Shown: piece by piece, positions 25,201-36,350 of the stretch | Layout of the letters: each line of letters opens with the position of its first letter | Position numbering within the stretch: the first letter of the stretch is position 1 | Assembly (NCBI GenBank): GCA_050084515.1 | Contig: CM114273.1 | Location: 19,964,001 to 20,028,000, forward strand | Length of the DNA: 64,000 nt | Origin: Blasia pusilla | Lineage: Eukaryota; Marchantiophyta; Marchantiopsida; Blasiales | Direction: 5' to 3' | The notes under the pieces: model-generated | Databases searched by the model: none | Told to the model about the DNA's origin: nothing | Seen by the model: only the letters and a program-made list of their open reading frames with translations | Program-made: the position numbers and the translations under genes

Positions 25201-26090
25201 TAATTTTTTTCTCGTGTGACGCATCGAGTGAGATCATTGGGAATGAAAAGACGCTCATATGGAGGATGATAATGTGAAATTAGTGGACACGAGGTGAATA
25301 AAGTTTAATCTTAAAAAAGATAACAAAAATAAGAGAGAGATCTTTTTAATAATACATCTATCTAGGCTCAAAATATTTTTTCATGTATTTTCCTTTCTTA
25401 ATTATGGAAAATAAACTTATCTCTATTCCAATCCCCATCTTTTAATAAGTAAAAGAAAATCACTTATTTTCATAAATAGTTATCCCAAAAGCCATATTAA
25501 TTTGTTCTCCCAATCTAATTTGAAAATTAAAACAATTTTAGAAATAATAGATCTTCTATTATTTTGAAGAAGAATTCTTGTCCCATTAGTGTCTTATTAT
25601 CCTTTTCATTTTTCCCAAAAGAAAAATTAATTCCTCAAAATTAAGTTTTAAAATAATGCTTGTCATAATTTCGTTGGCATGAACCTTGGAAAACGAATTT
25701 TAATTTTTCAAAAGAGAAAAGATAATAAAAATCAAAGAGAGTGTAGAAGATTTCATCCAAAAGATGTTTGAACTTCAGATGATTATAATTAAATAATTTT
25801 ATTTAGAAAAACCATAATGATTAAATTTACCATTTTTTTTTCGGCTTAATATAAAATATAAAATATTTAATAAATTCCATGGACAAATCTGATTGGTTTT
25901 CAAAATGAATGAACTCCTCAATAATATGATTAGAAAAAATTAAATAAAAAATGAATTCAAAACAGAAAACTGAATTAAAAGTAGTATATATCCTCCAAAC
26001 AACTTCATAATGTTTATAAATAAAAAACCGCTCTGTAATATAAATGTAATAGTAATATGAATGCATGAGCTTATCAAATAATTATCTCGG
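22201..26090. other. Strongly AT-rich intergenic DNA
   Basis: About 3.9 kb is very AT-rich and almost free of CpG. No gene is supported. The only frame with any gene-like feature is a 66-codon one at 24788-24988, whose first 17 or so residues look like a signal peptide; it is listed separately. Confidence 0.55.
24788..24988 (+). CDS. Hypothetical 66-residue peptide with signal-like N-terminus
   Basis: The frame begins MSKFVLKICLLLFFCVLG, a lysine followed by a hydrophobic stretch as in a secretion signal. A lysine-rich segment follows (residues about 45-58). No family is recognised and no promoter or splice signal supports it. Frames of this length arise readily by chance in such AT-rich DNA, so this is a weak candidate only. 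Confidence 0.12.
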   Translation: MSKFVLKICLLLFFCVLGTHHQTRSYKELFSSIYNLPSLSKGLNKKEKEKKRGKGNQNRFIEIYNW

Positions 26091-26094
26091 GTGT

Positions 26095-26700
26095 TCAACC
26101 TCCGCTTAAAGGTCACCTAATTTGACCGTGTGATGTTCTTCGAGAGGCGCCATCCATAACGTGGACGGAGTCGACGGACGTATGTTCTTGTTTACGAGAA
26201 CATCATCATCATGGCCTTCCTGAGCTCATCCGGTCCGTCCGTGGGGCCCACATACGCATCCAACCAACCGACTCCTTTGCAAGTTTGCACTTTGCAGAGC
26301 GCAGCGAGCGTTCTTCTAAAGTGCGCACTATCAGATAGGGAGTGATTGTTGACAGAGCTGGGATAACCGTACGCTTGACTCGGCCACCCTACGGTCAGAG
26401 TGAGCCAGTCAATTCAGACCGGGTAGCGCGCATGCGAGGACGGGCACAGCGTAGGATGCCCATGCTGTGTGAATCGACGGTCGAAGAGCGCCGGACCTTC
26501 AACGTGACGGACGGATGGCGCGGGGTATAGTCAACCACGTCAAGTATACACTATACAGGCCATCCACACGTACGAGGGACCGTCCGCAGCCGAGTCTCGC
26601 GGGGAAAAATACGAAACGCATTTAGGGCACACCCACCTCCCTACTTCCAGTGAGGCGGGCCCGGGATTCGGGATTCGAAGGGTGCGGTGTCCTAAATAAA
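26095..26700. other. GC/CpG-rich island without recognised gene
   Basis: A 0.6-kb CpG-rich block is sharply bounded by AT-rich DNA. It contains short inverted repeats such as ATGTTCT/AGAACAT near 26181-26203. A 62-codon frame at 26342-26530 shows no motif. It could be a decayed promoter/exon or a repeat that retained CpGs. Confidence 0.45.
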
Positions 26701-26732
26701 TCCCAGCATACTATTAGCATTATTAAACAGGA

Positions 26733-27390
26733 CTAGTTTCATGTCCGTGTTTGCTTAAATTTTTTCTTACTAAAGTGGTTTAAGTACAATTTTATTTTTA
26801 AATTTGAACCTTTATTTTATTTCTTGAAATATCGATTAAATTTAATTTTTAAAAATAAATATAGTTTTGGGTTAAAATCAAAATATTACCCAAATCACCT
26901 ATATAATTTCACCCCTTCGTAAAATTTTAAGTACTGTCCACTCTTCCTACCAAAAATAATCCACTAATTAAAATTAAAATTCAATCTTAAAAATTTTTAT
27001 GCCCAAAATGTCCTTTTTTAATTAATGTTAATATTACTATAAGATTTTTAATTTTATAATATAAATATATGTTTTACCTTCGGATCTCAAAACAGAAGAA
27101 AAATCCCACTCTTCTAAGTCATTTCATTCGTCACTTAAAATTTAAATAATCCCCAACTCCCATAAATAACTCCATCCTTCCATAAAGTCTTAATAGTAGC
27201 TAATAACTATGTAATCTTTCCCTTCTATTCCTCCCATCATAATAACACTCATTAATTAAATCATCGATAATATATCTTAATTCATAAAATCATTTTCCTT
27301 TTCCATCAATTCACAAAATTGTATGTATGTTACTATTTTGTTGTAGTTTACTACTACTTTGTCTTATTGCTTCTCCCGTCCTAATATAGA
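26733..27390 (-). mobile_element. Helitron-like element, minus orientation (about 660 bp)
   Basis: The left end is CTAG (26733-26736) preceded by A, followed by TTTCATGTCCGTGTTTGC, which matches the reverse-complemented 3' hairpin region of related copies. The right end CCTAATATAGA is followed by T, the reverse complement of a TCTATATTAGG start. Insertion between A and T fits Helitron target choice. The interior is AT-rich with no open frame of note. Confidence 0.5.
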
Positions 27391-27550
27391 TATTTGCCAT
27401 ATCTTATAATTCATGTTTCAATGTCACTCCTTGCTTATAAGACCAAAAGTATTGTTGAGAGAAATTTAACGGCACATGTCAAATTGAGGAGTACTAAAAA
27501 CTTGTGTCCTCTAATTAGTATATAAATGTGAAGTCCTTCAAAATCTTTAC

Positions 27551-27981
27551 ATAGATCCTTGCCTATGCCAAGTTGCATGCGCATACGAGAAACGAATGAA
27601 AAGAGAGGGGTACGAGGGGGGCATTTTCACGAGGATTAGATAAGTTTGCGTTGCGCTCATTTATTAGACCTCTAAGCGAGATATGCCTTGTCTTGTGTGG
27701 GGTTGCATGTAACAGGCCCTCCGGAGACCCAAGACCCCCTTGGTGACCACAATTTTTTTCAAAACAAGCCTCGAGGCAGTGATGCCCTCCAAGTGCACTT
27801 GAATCTAATATCTCTGGGAGAACAATTACTAATAAGATCCCCATAAGTTGCTATTTTTTTCCTAAAAAGATTTCCCGAGAGTTGGAAAAAAGAAATGTGT
27901 CGAAAAAATAGGGTACATCATTGACACGCATCACCATTTTGGAAGTTGCCATCTAGGGCACTCCTCCCATAATAGTATAGA
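27551..27981 (-). mobile_element. Possible Helitron-like element, minus orientation
   Basis: The right end CCATAATAGTATAGA followed by T resembles the reverse-complemented 5' end of the family. The left end has a GC-rich palindromic stretch (TTGCATGCGCAT near 27572-27583) about 20 bases from an ATAG in place of CTAG. The boundaries are tentative. Confidence 0.3.
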
Positions 27982-28590
27982 TTAGAGATAAATTTATCTC
28001 TCACTTATAAAGAAAAAAAACAGAAAAATAATAGTTTTGCCCCTCTTAAAGGAGGTAAATTTTAATTTTAGAAGAAAATTGAAAGATAGGGAGTGGAGCA
28101 ACACATTTGAAGATCCTCTTTTCCAATTTCAAAAAAATTCGCATTACATGATTCATATAAACTCGATGAGAGAACCAAATAGATAGGGAGATAAGATAAA
28201 AAGAAGAAAAGTTTAGAAAGGATTTTAATCCACAATGAAAACCCAAAAAATGCGTGACATCGATAAGGAAATGGGGAACGCAAGGAGGGAAGAGGACTCG
28301 CATAATAGGGCCTCTCAATTCTTGTCCACATGGAAAAGTTTTGGGAGGGAAGAAATGATCATTCATTCCACACGAGTGGGCTTTCTTCAAGAATCATAAC
28401 TAGTATTCTGCACTTCACTTCTTAAATTACCTATTAAGATTTCGGGTGTTTCCATTACGCGTGTAAGCCTCCATAAGAGTGAACAGTGATACTTGTCAAT
28501 ATCAGATCTTCAAAACCCATCATCTTTTAATTATAATAAAATTTGTTTTTTTTATCTCCACGAAATAACCTAACTTATCGATCAATGTTC
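27982..28590. other. AT-rich intergenic DNA
   Basis: No gene is supported here. Confidence 0.55.
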
Positions 28591-29506
28591 CGGATCGGAG
28601 TTTTGAACGGCAATACCGGGTGTGGTTTTTATAATTCTGACCCGGTTTTGGTGATGTACCCTAAAATCACAAGGGGTGAAACGAGAGCGTGAGGATAGGC
28701 GACGATCGAAAAAGTAGCGCATATTCCCGAGGGACGCGGGCGGCACAGTCGAGGCGGATCTTAGATAAGACGGTAAAAGTGGACGGACGTACGAAGCTGG
28801 AGCTCCCAAGTGGAGGCAGGGACGGGAACCTCGTCGCTCCTAGTCCGCGCAGGCATCCTCCTGTACGGCAACGGGAGCCCGACGCCACGCGAGGCGCGCG
28901 TGATCGGCCGGCCGGCAGGCCGTGAGCACGGCTTTCAAGCCGACGGGAGTCACTCGCGGGCGCCGTGAACCTCATCCGCTGCCGGCGACGGAGGCTGTCT
29001 CGCGACTCGCGAGACTCGTGCAACTCGTGCGAAGTTGGGAACTACCTCTCGTTTTCCTTTCCTCCCGGCGCCCCACACACAAACTCCTGGAGCTGGCTGG
29101 CGCAGCTCGGAGTCGTGGGACTGCTGGAGGGTAGTTCCGACTCGTGGGACTCCCGGGGATTCGCAACACACTGGAGCTTGGGGATTCGCTCAGGTCGCGA
29201 GCGAGCGAGCGAGCGAGCGCGGACGATCCCTTCGGGGGGAGTTGCAGTTGCTGCGGGAGGAAGCTGCGGAGGGATTGGGAGTAGCGGCGGTTGGATGAGC
29301 GGCGGAGGTGGAATTTGGAGCACGGGATTGGGATCGGGATCGGGAGACAGGAGAGGAGAGCTGGAGGAATGCGGTGGATCGTCGAGGCTGTAGGGAGGTG
29401 AAGGCTCGTGAGGAGGAAGGAAGGTTTCGGACTAGTGGGTTCGAGCGGTTGTCTGGAGATGGATGTTAGAGAAACGAGATCACGCAGGCTGGAAAGGTGG
29501 CGGAGC
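28591..29506 (+). promoter_or_regulatory. CpG-rich upstream region of the LRR receptor kinase gene
   Basis: Composition switches to strongly CpG-rich at about 28590 and stays so into the gene. It contains a GAGC tetranucleotide run at about 29199-29220. Two further in-frame ATG codons (29408 and 29462) lie upstream of the chosen start. No TATA box or transcription start can be stated with confidence. The region is most simply the promoter and 5' leader. Confidence 0.5.
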
Positions 29507-32500
29507 ATGGCGATTTGCAGAAACTGGCTCGTGCTGATGGCTGCGTTCGTCGTGGTCTGCTTGACTTCATGGCAACAGGCAGAAGCTCTCACTGCCGTTA
29601 GTGACGGTAGGGGCCTCCACGCTCTTCTTCATCTCCATCTCCTCTCCTCTCCTCCTTTTGTCTCGATTCCCCATTCCATGATCCTCGAAAGAGGAGACGA
29701 CATCGAGTGTGCTTCCCGTCGAACCATTCGCCGGTGGACATGGCAACGAGTCTTGTGCCAAAAGTGCAGTCGCCGCCTGTGATCGCCATGAATCCGTGGC
29801 GGGCTTAGTTTCAGCAGCGCTCGGTGAATGTGAGAACATGACTTCAGCCATGTCCCCACCCGAAGACTCGCTTCCCCCCCTCCCGTCCGATGTTCACAGA
29901 CGCCCTCTGCGCGACTGGACTCGCATAAGATCCTCTCGAAGAGGGGGTCGCGAGTTCAGTGCTCGGCCGCAGATTACGCCCGTGCGCGTCGAAAGAGCCT
30001 GTGAACTCTCGGGTCCGCGCTTGGGAGGGAAATCCGCGACCACCTTAAAACGCACATGTCCGTCATGGCGAGCTAAAAGTCCGAGCCTAGAACTGAACTC
30101 GAAGGAATGTGCTCGTGAACAGTGCCTGACGGAGCAAGTGCCAAGGCATGGATGTGGTCCCCGAAAGCTGCGAGCTTCAGTTCGATTACGAAAGAAACTC
30201 GACAATCTGCGTTTCCTTTGAAGTAAATTATCGTGTCAGCCTGATTTTGCCGGAGGCTTTCGGGTGTTGAGAGGCCTAATACACTTCCGCTTGCAGTGAA
30301 CGCATTGAAGGCGTTGAGGTTAGCGTGGGGAGGAGCAGGAATGACCCCCTTCACTGGAAATGATCCGTGCTCGGATTTATCGAGTTGGCTGGTCTGCGAC
30401 AAGAACGGCGCAGTCACGCAATTGTAAGTCTACAGCTCCCTGTGGATACGCTGACGAGAGCTGTGCGCTGTTCTTCGAGCCGTTGAGGAGATTACTTTTA
30501 GCAGTCGCTCATCGCAATCACTAGAATTCCCGGAACTCTTTTCGGAGTTTCTCTCCTCTGAAATTGCGGACGTTTGCGTCGCCAATTGCCGAGTGCGAGT
30601 GTTGTGAAGGTGTGCTAATGAAGTGGCATTTCGTGGTGCACCGCTCAGGAATTTGGCCAATAGTGATCTCTCGGGAGAAATTCCTCCGGCCATAGGACAA
30701 CTCGCCAGTCTCGAGGCTCTGTAAGTTCTCCGCGCTTTCTGTGGACCCGCGTTACGATGACTTGCGGCGGATGTTCTTTCTAGGGCAGGAATTGCTCGAT
30801 GTGCTCGCTCGCTCTCATTTGATTATCGTCGGAAGGAGGAGGTTTCGGTTTGTGGATTGCACAGTAGAGAGTTCCTAAACGCATTGTTATGAACGTCTGG
30901 AGCGGTCATCCTTTCACGTGCTTACTCTTGGATCGGAATCGGTGGTGCCTTCAGGGAACTGTCGCTGAATCCTTCCCTCACAGGTTCCCTGCCGCCTGAG
31001 CTGGGAGAGCTTACCAAGCTGACATCTCTGTGAGTAATTCGATCCAGCTGATTTCTCCCCTTTCGTCGTAAAATCACGAGCAAATTCGTCGATGTGTAGA
31101 TTATCGCGTTCTCTTTTCGTTGGTCCCTGATTTCTGCGGGACATCCTGTTCCCCTTCCCGTGGCACAGGAGCATACAGCAGTGTGGCATCACGGGACGCA
31201 TTCCGAAGGATCTGGGCAATCTCGTGAATCTCGAGTTCTTGTAAGCTTCTTCTCGAGACCTGAGAAAGTCTATGAGCCTCGTTTTTTGACGCTGCGAAGG
31301 TTGGGATTGGAGTGCGTTTAGGGTCTTGTGTGGGTCTCCACTCACAGTGGTTCATCTCATGGCCGACTCTCGTTTTGATTCAGAGGTCTGAACGGAAACG
31401 CGTTGAGCGGTCCGATTCCTTCTTCTATAGGCAACCTCTCCAAGCTTTACTGGTTCGACATATCTGACAACTTCATCAGTGGGGCATTGCCAATCTCGTC
31501 GGACTCTTCCGACAACCTCGGGCTCGACACTCTCCGTGCGATCAAGCATTTGTAAGCCGGTCCGACCATCCTCTCGTTTCCTCCTCCCTGTAAAGATTGA
31601 TCTGCTGGTTTTCGCCTCTACGGATTGATCCGCGCTCAGTTCCTCGGCGGCTGTCTGACGGCAGTCTTCGTGACCGGTGCTTGCAGCCACTTCAACAACA
31701 ACTCCATGTCCGGAGTCATTCCAGCGGAAATCTTCAATGTGCCGACACTCATTCACTTGTGAGTTGCTCGCCCTCTTTCCCGGTCATGGTTTCTGATCTT
31801 CGCCTTTAGGACGCGCAATCTGAGATGTTTCTACTCCGCTGCTGCAGGTTACTGGACGGCAACGCTTTTGTTGGGGAGATCCCTTCCAATATTTCAAAGT
31901 CCAAAGTACAGATTCTGTAAGGCCGCTTCTCTTTCCTGGATCTCGATCGAGTCTCTCGGTTCTTACGGACGTTTTGAGAGAAGCTTTCGACTGCCATGAA
32001 GTCCGGGAATGACGGTGCCTTAACAAACTTGCCTGCACCGTGTTGGCAGGAGGTTGGATAATAATCTGCTGGATGGGCCCATTCCTCCCACGCTTGGCGA
32101 TATCCAATCTCTCTATGAAATGTGAGAACCGCCGGAATCCTTGCCCGCTTCTCAAACGGTTTCGTGCGTTTGGAATAAGCTTGCGAGCTCGGTAGTTGAC
32201 GATGTGCGAACGTTTCTTTCTTGCAGACACTTGAGGAACAACTCTCTGAACGGGACGCTTCCAGATTTGTCAACAATCCAGGGTCTGAAATTGCTGTAAG
32301 TTGACCCTTTCCCGATCCACGAGCCCTCTTGAAGCTGTTTCTGAGTTCTCACGAGGTGCGGAAGAGTTTCTGAATTCTCACGCGGGTGTTTGGGTGAGCA
32401 GAGATGTGAGCTCCAACGTATTTGACGAGCAGCCGATCCCTGTGTGGTTGACGAGCATGCCCTCTCTTCTGACATTGTAAGTGCCTTCCACTTCCTCGTT

Positions 32501-35500
32501 TGATGACTTCAGAAGAGCACGGAGCTCGGCCAATGCTGACTCCGTGTTCACGTGCGCTCCATTTCGACATCCGTGCCCAGTGTGTGATCGAGTTTCTCAT
32601 CGTCGCAGACTCGGGAGAGACGCCAACTTCGTCGGACAGATCCCAGCAGGGGTGTTCAACAACCTCGCCATCGAAAAAGTGTGAGTGGTCTGTCTACCTG
32701 ATTTCCAGCTTTCTGCCCATCGTTCCTCGAGTTCCTGTCGCATTTCGTAGGAAAGTTGCTCGGCGGACGTCAACATGTGATCTTTTTCTTCCACTGGGTT
32801 CGCAGGGATTTTTCAGAAAACAAGCTGAACGGAACCCTGAACTTTGTGGGCAACATGGGGGCGTTCCTGGAGTACATAAACTTGCAGAAGAACCAAATCA
32901 CTGGCATGACGGGGCAACCTGAAAGCAACGGAGTCGCTCGAACGCTCAAGCAGCTCTCGTAAGCGTCCGGTCCTGCAATGGCAGAATCCCCACCATCTGT
33001 TCGGTGACAGTAGAGAAGCGAGTTATTCATTCTCTGGCAGACAGTTGGTCGGCTTGGGACCCTGACGTCGAAGTCGTCGTGGATTCCTGTGCTCTGCAGG
33101 CTTGCAGGAAATCCAGTTTGTAGCAACACCTTCGCTCCATTGCCGCCTCAATTCTGCCAGGCGAGTATCGAAGTCGGATCGTCATGGGTGCTCACGACGA
33201 CCTGCAAACTACTGTGCCCTGCGGCAGGTCAGACCTTGAACCCCAGCAAATGCGAGTGCTCCAAAGCTCTGGTCTGCGACATGCGGCTGAATTCCCCTCC
33301 TTTCTCCGACATCACCGAAGAGAGGATGAGCACGCTCGCCGGCCATTTCGCAGCGTTCTTCAACGATCAGCAGCCTCCTGCCCCCAATCAAGTTGTTCTG
33401 AAACCCGACCAAGTGCTCGTCAACAGCGCCAATCTCACCACCAATGGACGCATGGATTTCACCATGGTCTTCTTCCCGGACAGCAAACCTCTGATCAAAT
33501 CCGACGTATCGTACATCACCGGATACCTGTCTAACAACACCCAACATCTCAACTCCACCGAAGGACCCTACATTTTGGTATCGTTTACGCCTCCGCCGTA
33601 TGGTAAGTAGGAACTTGGACCCCAACGCTCACACTCGAAGATCTCTTGGTGTGTGCTTTCGGCGGGAGATTTCGATCGAAGGGCCTCTTGCTCTGTGAAC
33701 AGCAGCATCTGAATCGGTCCCGCCGTGTGCACAGACGTCTCCAGTTCGTCCAAGATCAGCACCGGAGCACTCCTTGGGATCATCATCGGAGCCGTGCTAG
33801 CAATCGTCTTCATCATCTTCATCGCGGTGTACGCGCACATTCAGAAGAGGAGGGCCGACCGAGCAGGAGTCAACACCAACCCTTTCGGTAAGCTCATGGT
33901 TGTGAATTCGAGGCAGTCGAAGTGCAATAATGTCCTCGGTTTTGCTTCTGCACCAGAGCTGCTGTAGTCCGTCCGCCTCTCAATTTGAGACCCTCCGCCA
34001 TCTCATCTGATTGCGCCTGTACCACCTGGGTCGGATGTGCGCAGCGTCTTGGGGCGGAGGAGGATCCGACAACGGCGCTGCACCACAATTGAAGGGCGCC
34101 CGGTGGTTCTCGGTCAGCGAGCTGAAGAAGGGGACCGGCAACTTCGCAGAGAGCAACGAACTCGGCTCCGGTGGGTACGGAAAGGTCCGTCTCGCAGCTC
34201 ATCCCTCTCCTCCTCCCTTTCTCCATAGCGTTGCAGCGTGCCCAGGCTAATGGGATTTTGCGGCGGGCTCAGGCTGTGGGAGACGCCGGCTTAGTAGTAG
34301 TCATAGCTCTCTTGTTGTTGCTGATATTGTCTCTGCTGTTGGTGAGTTTCGTCGTTAGAAAAGGAAGAAGGGGGAATGCCCCTTCTTCCTTTTCCTTTCC
34401 TTGTGGCCTTCAGGTTTTGACTTTTTGAGTCCCCCTCTTTTGTACTTCCGATGGGTTTTCCATCACTCGTTTTTATCGAAGTGCATCTTTGTTCATCCGA
34501 TTCGCCCTGCAGAGGAGAGTGCCCATGGCGTTTCCAGCCGTTTCACGCAGAGGCTGGGACACGGGAGCTGACCAGCGCGGGATGATGGATGATGGCGCAG
34601 GTCTACAAAGCTGTGTTACCTTCGGGAGAGGCGGTGGCGGTGAAGCGGGCTCAGGAGGGATCTAAGCAAGGAGCGACGGAGTTCAAAAACGAGATCGAGC
34701 TCCTGTCTCGCGTGCACCACATGAATCTCGTCGGGCTCTTGGGTTTCTGCTATGAGCAGGGAGAGCAAATGCTTGTCTACGAGCTCATGGTCAACGGAAC
34801 TCTTCGCGACCATCTGCTCGGTAAGTGGGTGGTCGATCGCTCCTCGCACGATGGAGAGTGGGTCCTTCTCATGTGCTCTGTCGTTGTTTCTTTTCAACCG
34901 CGTGTGTCCGCTGGTGTGATTCCGTGGATCGAGTGATTGGATGGGCTTGGCCATCGTAGCGATGTCTCTTGCGCACGAGTGAAGAGTTCGAGCACTCGGC
35001 TCTCGTGATTCAGCACCACTCCTCTGGATTGATTGGATCGCCTCGCCCAGGCCATCTCCTGCGCACGAGTGAAGAGTCCTTCAAGCACTCGGCTCTCGTG
35101 ATCCCTCCGAGCACTCGACCTCCTCCTGTGGATCGATGATTGGCCAGGCCATCGTGGCATTATCGGTCTCTTGCGCACGAGTTCACAATTCGAGCACTCG
35201 ATCGCAGTTTGGCTGACCCGTATCTTGGTCCGTGATGAACACTCACAGGCAGATACGAGTTCCCCTTGACATGGCAGAAGAGGAAGGACATCGCGCTGGG
35301 GTCGGCGAAGGGGCTGGCTTACCTCCACGAACTTGCAAATCCTCCCATCATCCATCGGGACGTCAAATCTACGAACATACTTCTAGACGAGAGGATGGTC
35401 GCCAAGGTAGCAGATTTCGGACTCTCAAAGCTCGCTCCGGAAAACGGAGAGGGCAAGGCCCACATCTCCACTCAAGTCAAAGGAACTCTGGTAAGATCGC

Positions 35501-36190
35501 CCCGCGCCATGGAATAGAATTCACCTGATGTCTCTTTCTCGTTTGAGCTGGGTCGCGCAGCCGATTCTTTTCACTAGGTAGACAGGCACGAGGATGGGAG
35601 GACTGTCGAATCGAATCCATGAGGAATCACTGAGGAGTATGGATGCTGCGACTCGTGATCCGAATTTCCAATCCAATTCGTGTGCAGTAACGAAATCTCA
35701 CTTCGGTGCTGATGCTGTCTGTGATCTGCAGGGATACCTGGATCCCGAATACTACACGACGCAGCGGCTCACGGACAAGAGCGATGTGTACAGCTTCGGA
35801 GTGGTGATGCTGGAGCTCCTGACCGCCAGAGCACCGATCGAGCGTGGGAAGTACATAGTGCGCGAGATCAAAACCGCCCTTGACAAGGGAGGCATTCAAG
35901 CTCTGCGGCCGATGTTGGACCCGTTCATGAACGAGTGCCCGACGCCAGAGCTCGACGACTTCCTGAACCTGGCCCTGAGCTGCGTGGAGGAGGCCGCAGA
36001 CAAAAGACCCACGATGAACGCTGTCGTGAAAGAGCTGGAAAGGGTCATCGGCCATAGCTCCACCGGATCTGCACATGGCGATGGCAACAAGCAAAAGGGC
36101 CTCTACGGCGACTCCGATTACTTCAACAAAGACTCTGCCTCCTTTCAATACAGCGGTGGCTTCACTCCAATCGACTTAGAGCCCAAATAG
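29507..36190 (+). CDS. LRR receptor-like kinase, subfamily VIII-1 (HPCA1-like)
   Basis: Plasma-membrane receptor kinase assembled from 19 exons: 29507-29606, 30297-30423, 30649-30720, 30955-31029, 31169-31240, 31384-31551, 31687-31758, 31848-31916, 32050-32121, 32227-32295, 32402-32476, 32609-32680, 32806-32958, 33100-33602, 33735-33887, 34045-34184, 34601-34820, 35249-35490 and 35732-36190. The sum is 2913 bp (970 aa) in one frame. Order: signal peptide (about 1-27), DPC-containing cap, leucine-rich repeats mostly one per exon, a juxtamembrane region with two cysteine pairs (C434/C438, C450/C452), a membrane span (about 578-600), and a kinase with GSGGYGK (658-664), VAVK lysine 679, HRD 773-775 and DFG 793-795. 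All catalytic residues are present, so it should be an active kinase. The FQYSG tail near the C-terminus also matches Arabidopsis At5g49760 (HPCA1), which senses extracellular hydrogen peroxide; ligand identity here is inference. The ATG at 29507 is chosen because it puts the signal peptide at the N-terminus. Confidence 0.92.
34251..34493 (+). mobile_element. Small retroposon copy inside a receptor-kinase intron
   Basis: This is a second copy of the element at 7151-7401, with the same left and right limits. It lies within intron 16 of the LRR receptor kinase gene (34185-34600), between the glycine-loop exon and the catalytic-lysine exon. It is in sense orientation. No obvious target duplication was found around it. 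The splice sites on both sides are intact. Confidence 0.75.
34924..35215. repeat. Imperfect tandem repeat, three units of about 90-105 bp
   Basis: Within intron 17 of the receptor kinase gene, the blocks TTGCGCACGAGT, 'cgagcactcg' and 'gattgg...ggccat' recur three times in the same order (units near 34924, 35026 and 35131). The second copy reads 'cctgcgcacgagt'. The repeat explains why this intron (428 bp) is among the longer ones of the gene. Confidence 0.75.
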
Positions 36191-36234
36191 TTCGTCATCA
36201 GCATCAGCAGCACAACCCCAAATCGCTCTTCATA

Positions 36235-36350
36235 TCATCATCATCAGCAGCAGCACAGTCCAATCAGTTCCTCCTCTCCCTCTTCTCGTCGTCCTCGTCG
36301 TCCTCGTCGTCCTCGTCCTCCCCATCATCATCATCATCATCACAATCAGT
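36235..36350. repeat. Trinucleotide microsatellites in the 3' region of the receptor gene
   Basis: Runs of CAT/CAG triplets are followed by CGTCGTCCT and then ATCATC runs. They lie 45-160 bp after the stop codon, probably within the 3' untranslated region. Confidence 0.8.

Noticed and set aside
25126-25364. TTTATATTATTAAGAGAGG start with a CTAG downstream as another Helitron
   Set aside because: No 3' hairpin precedes the CTAG and the terminal TC is absent.
28667-29592. Long overlapping open frames on both strands before the receptor gene
   Set aside because: GC-rich DNA with few stops. No motifs, and they conflict with the well-supported exon 1 and its leader.
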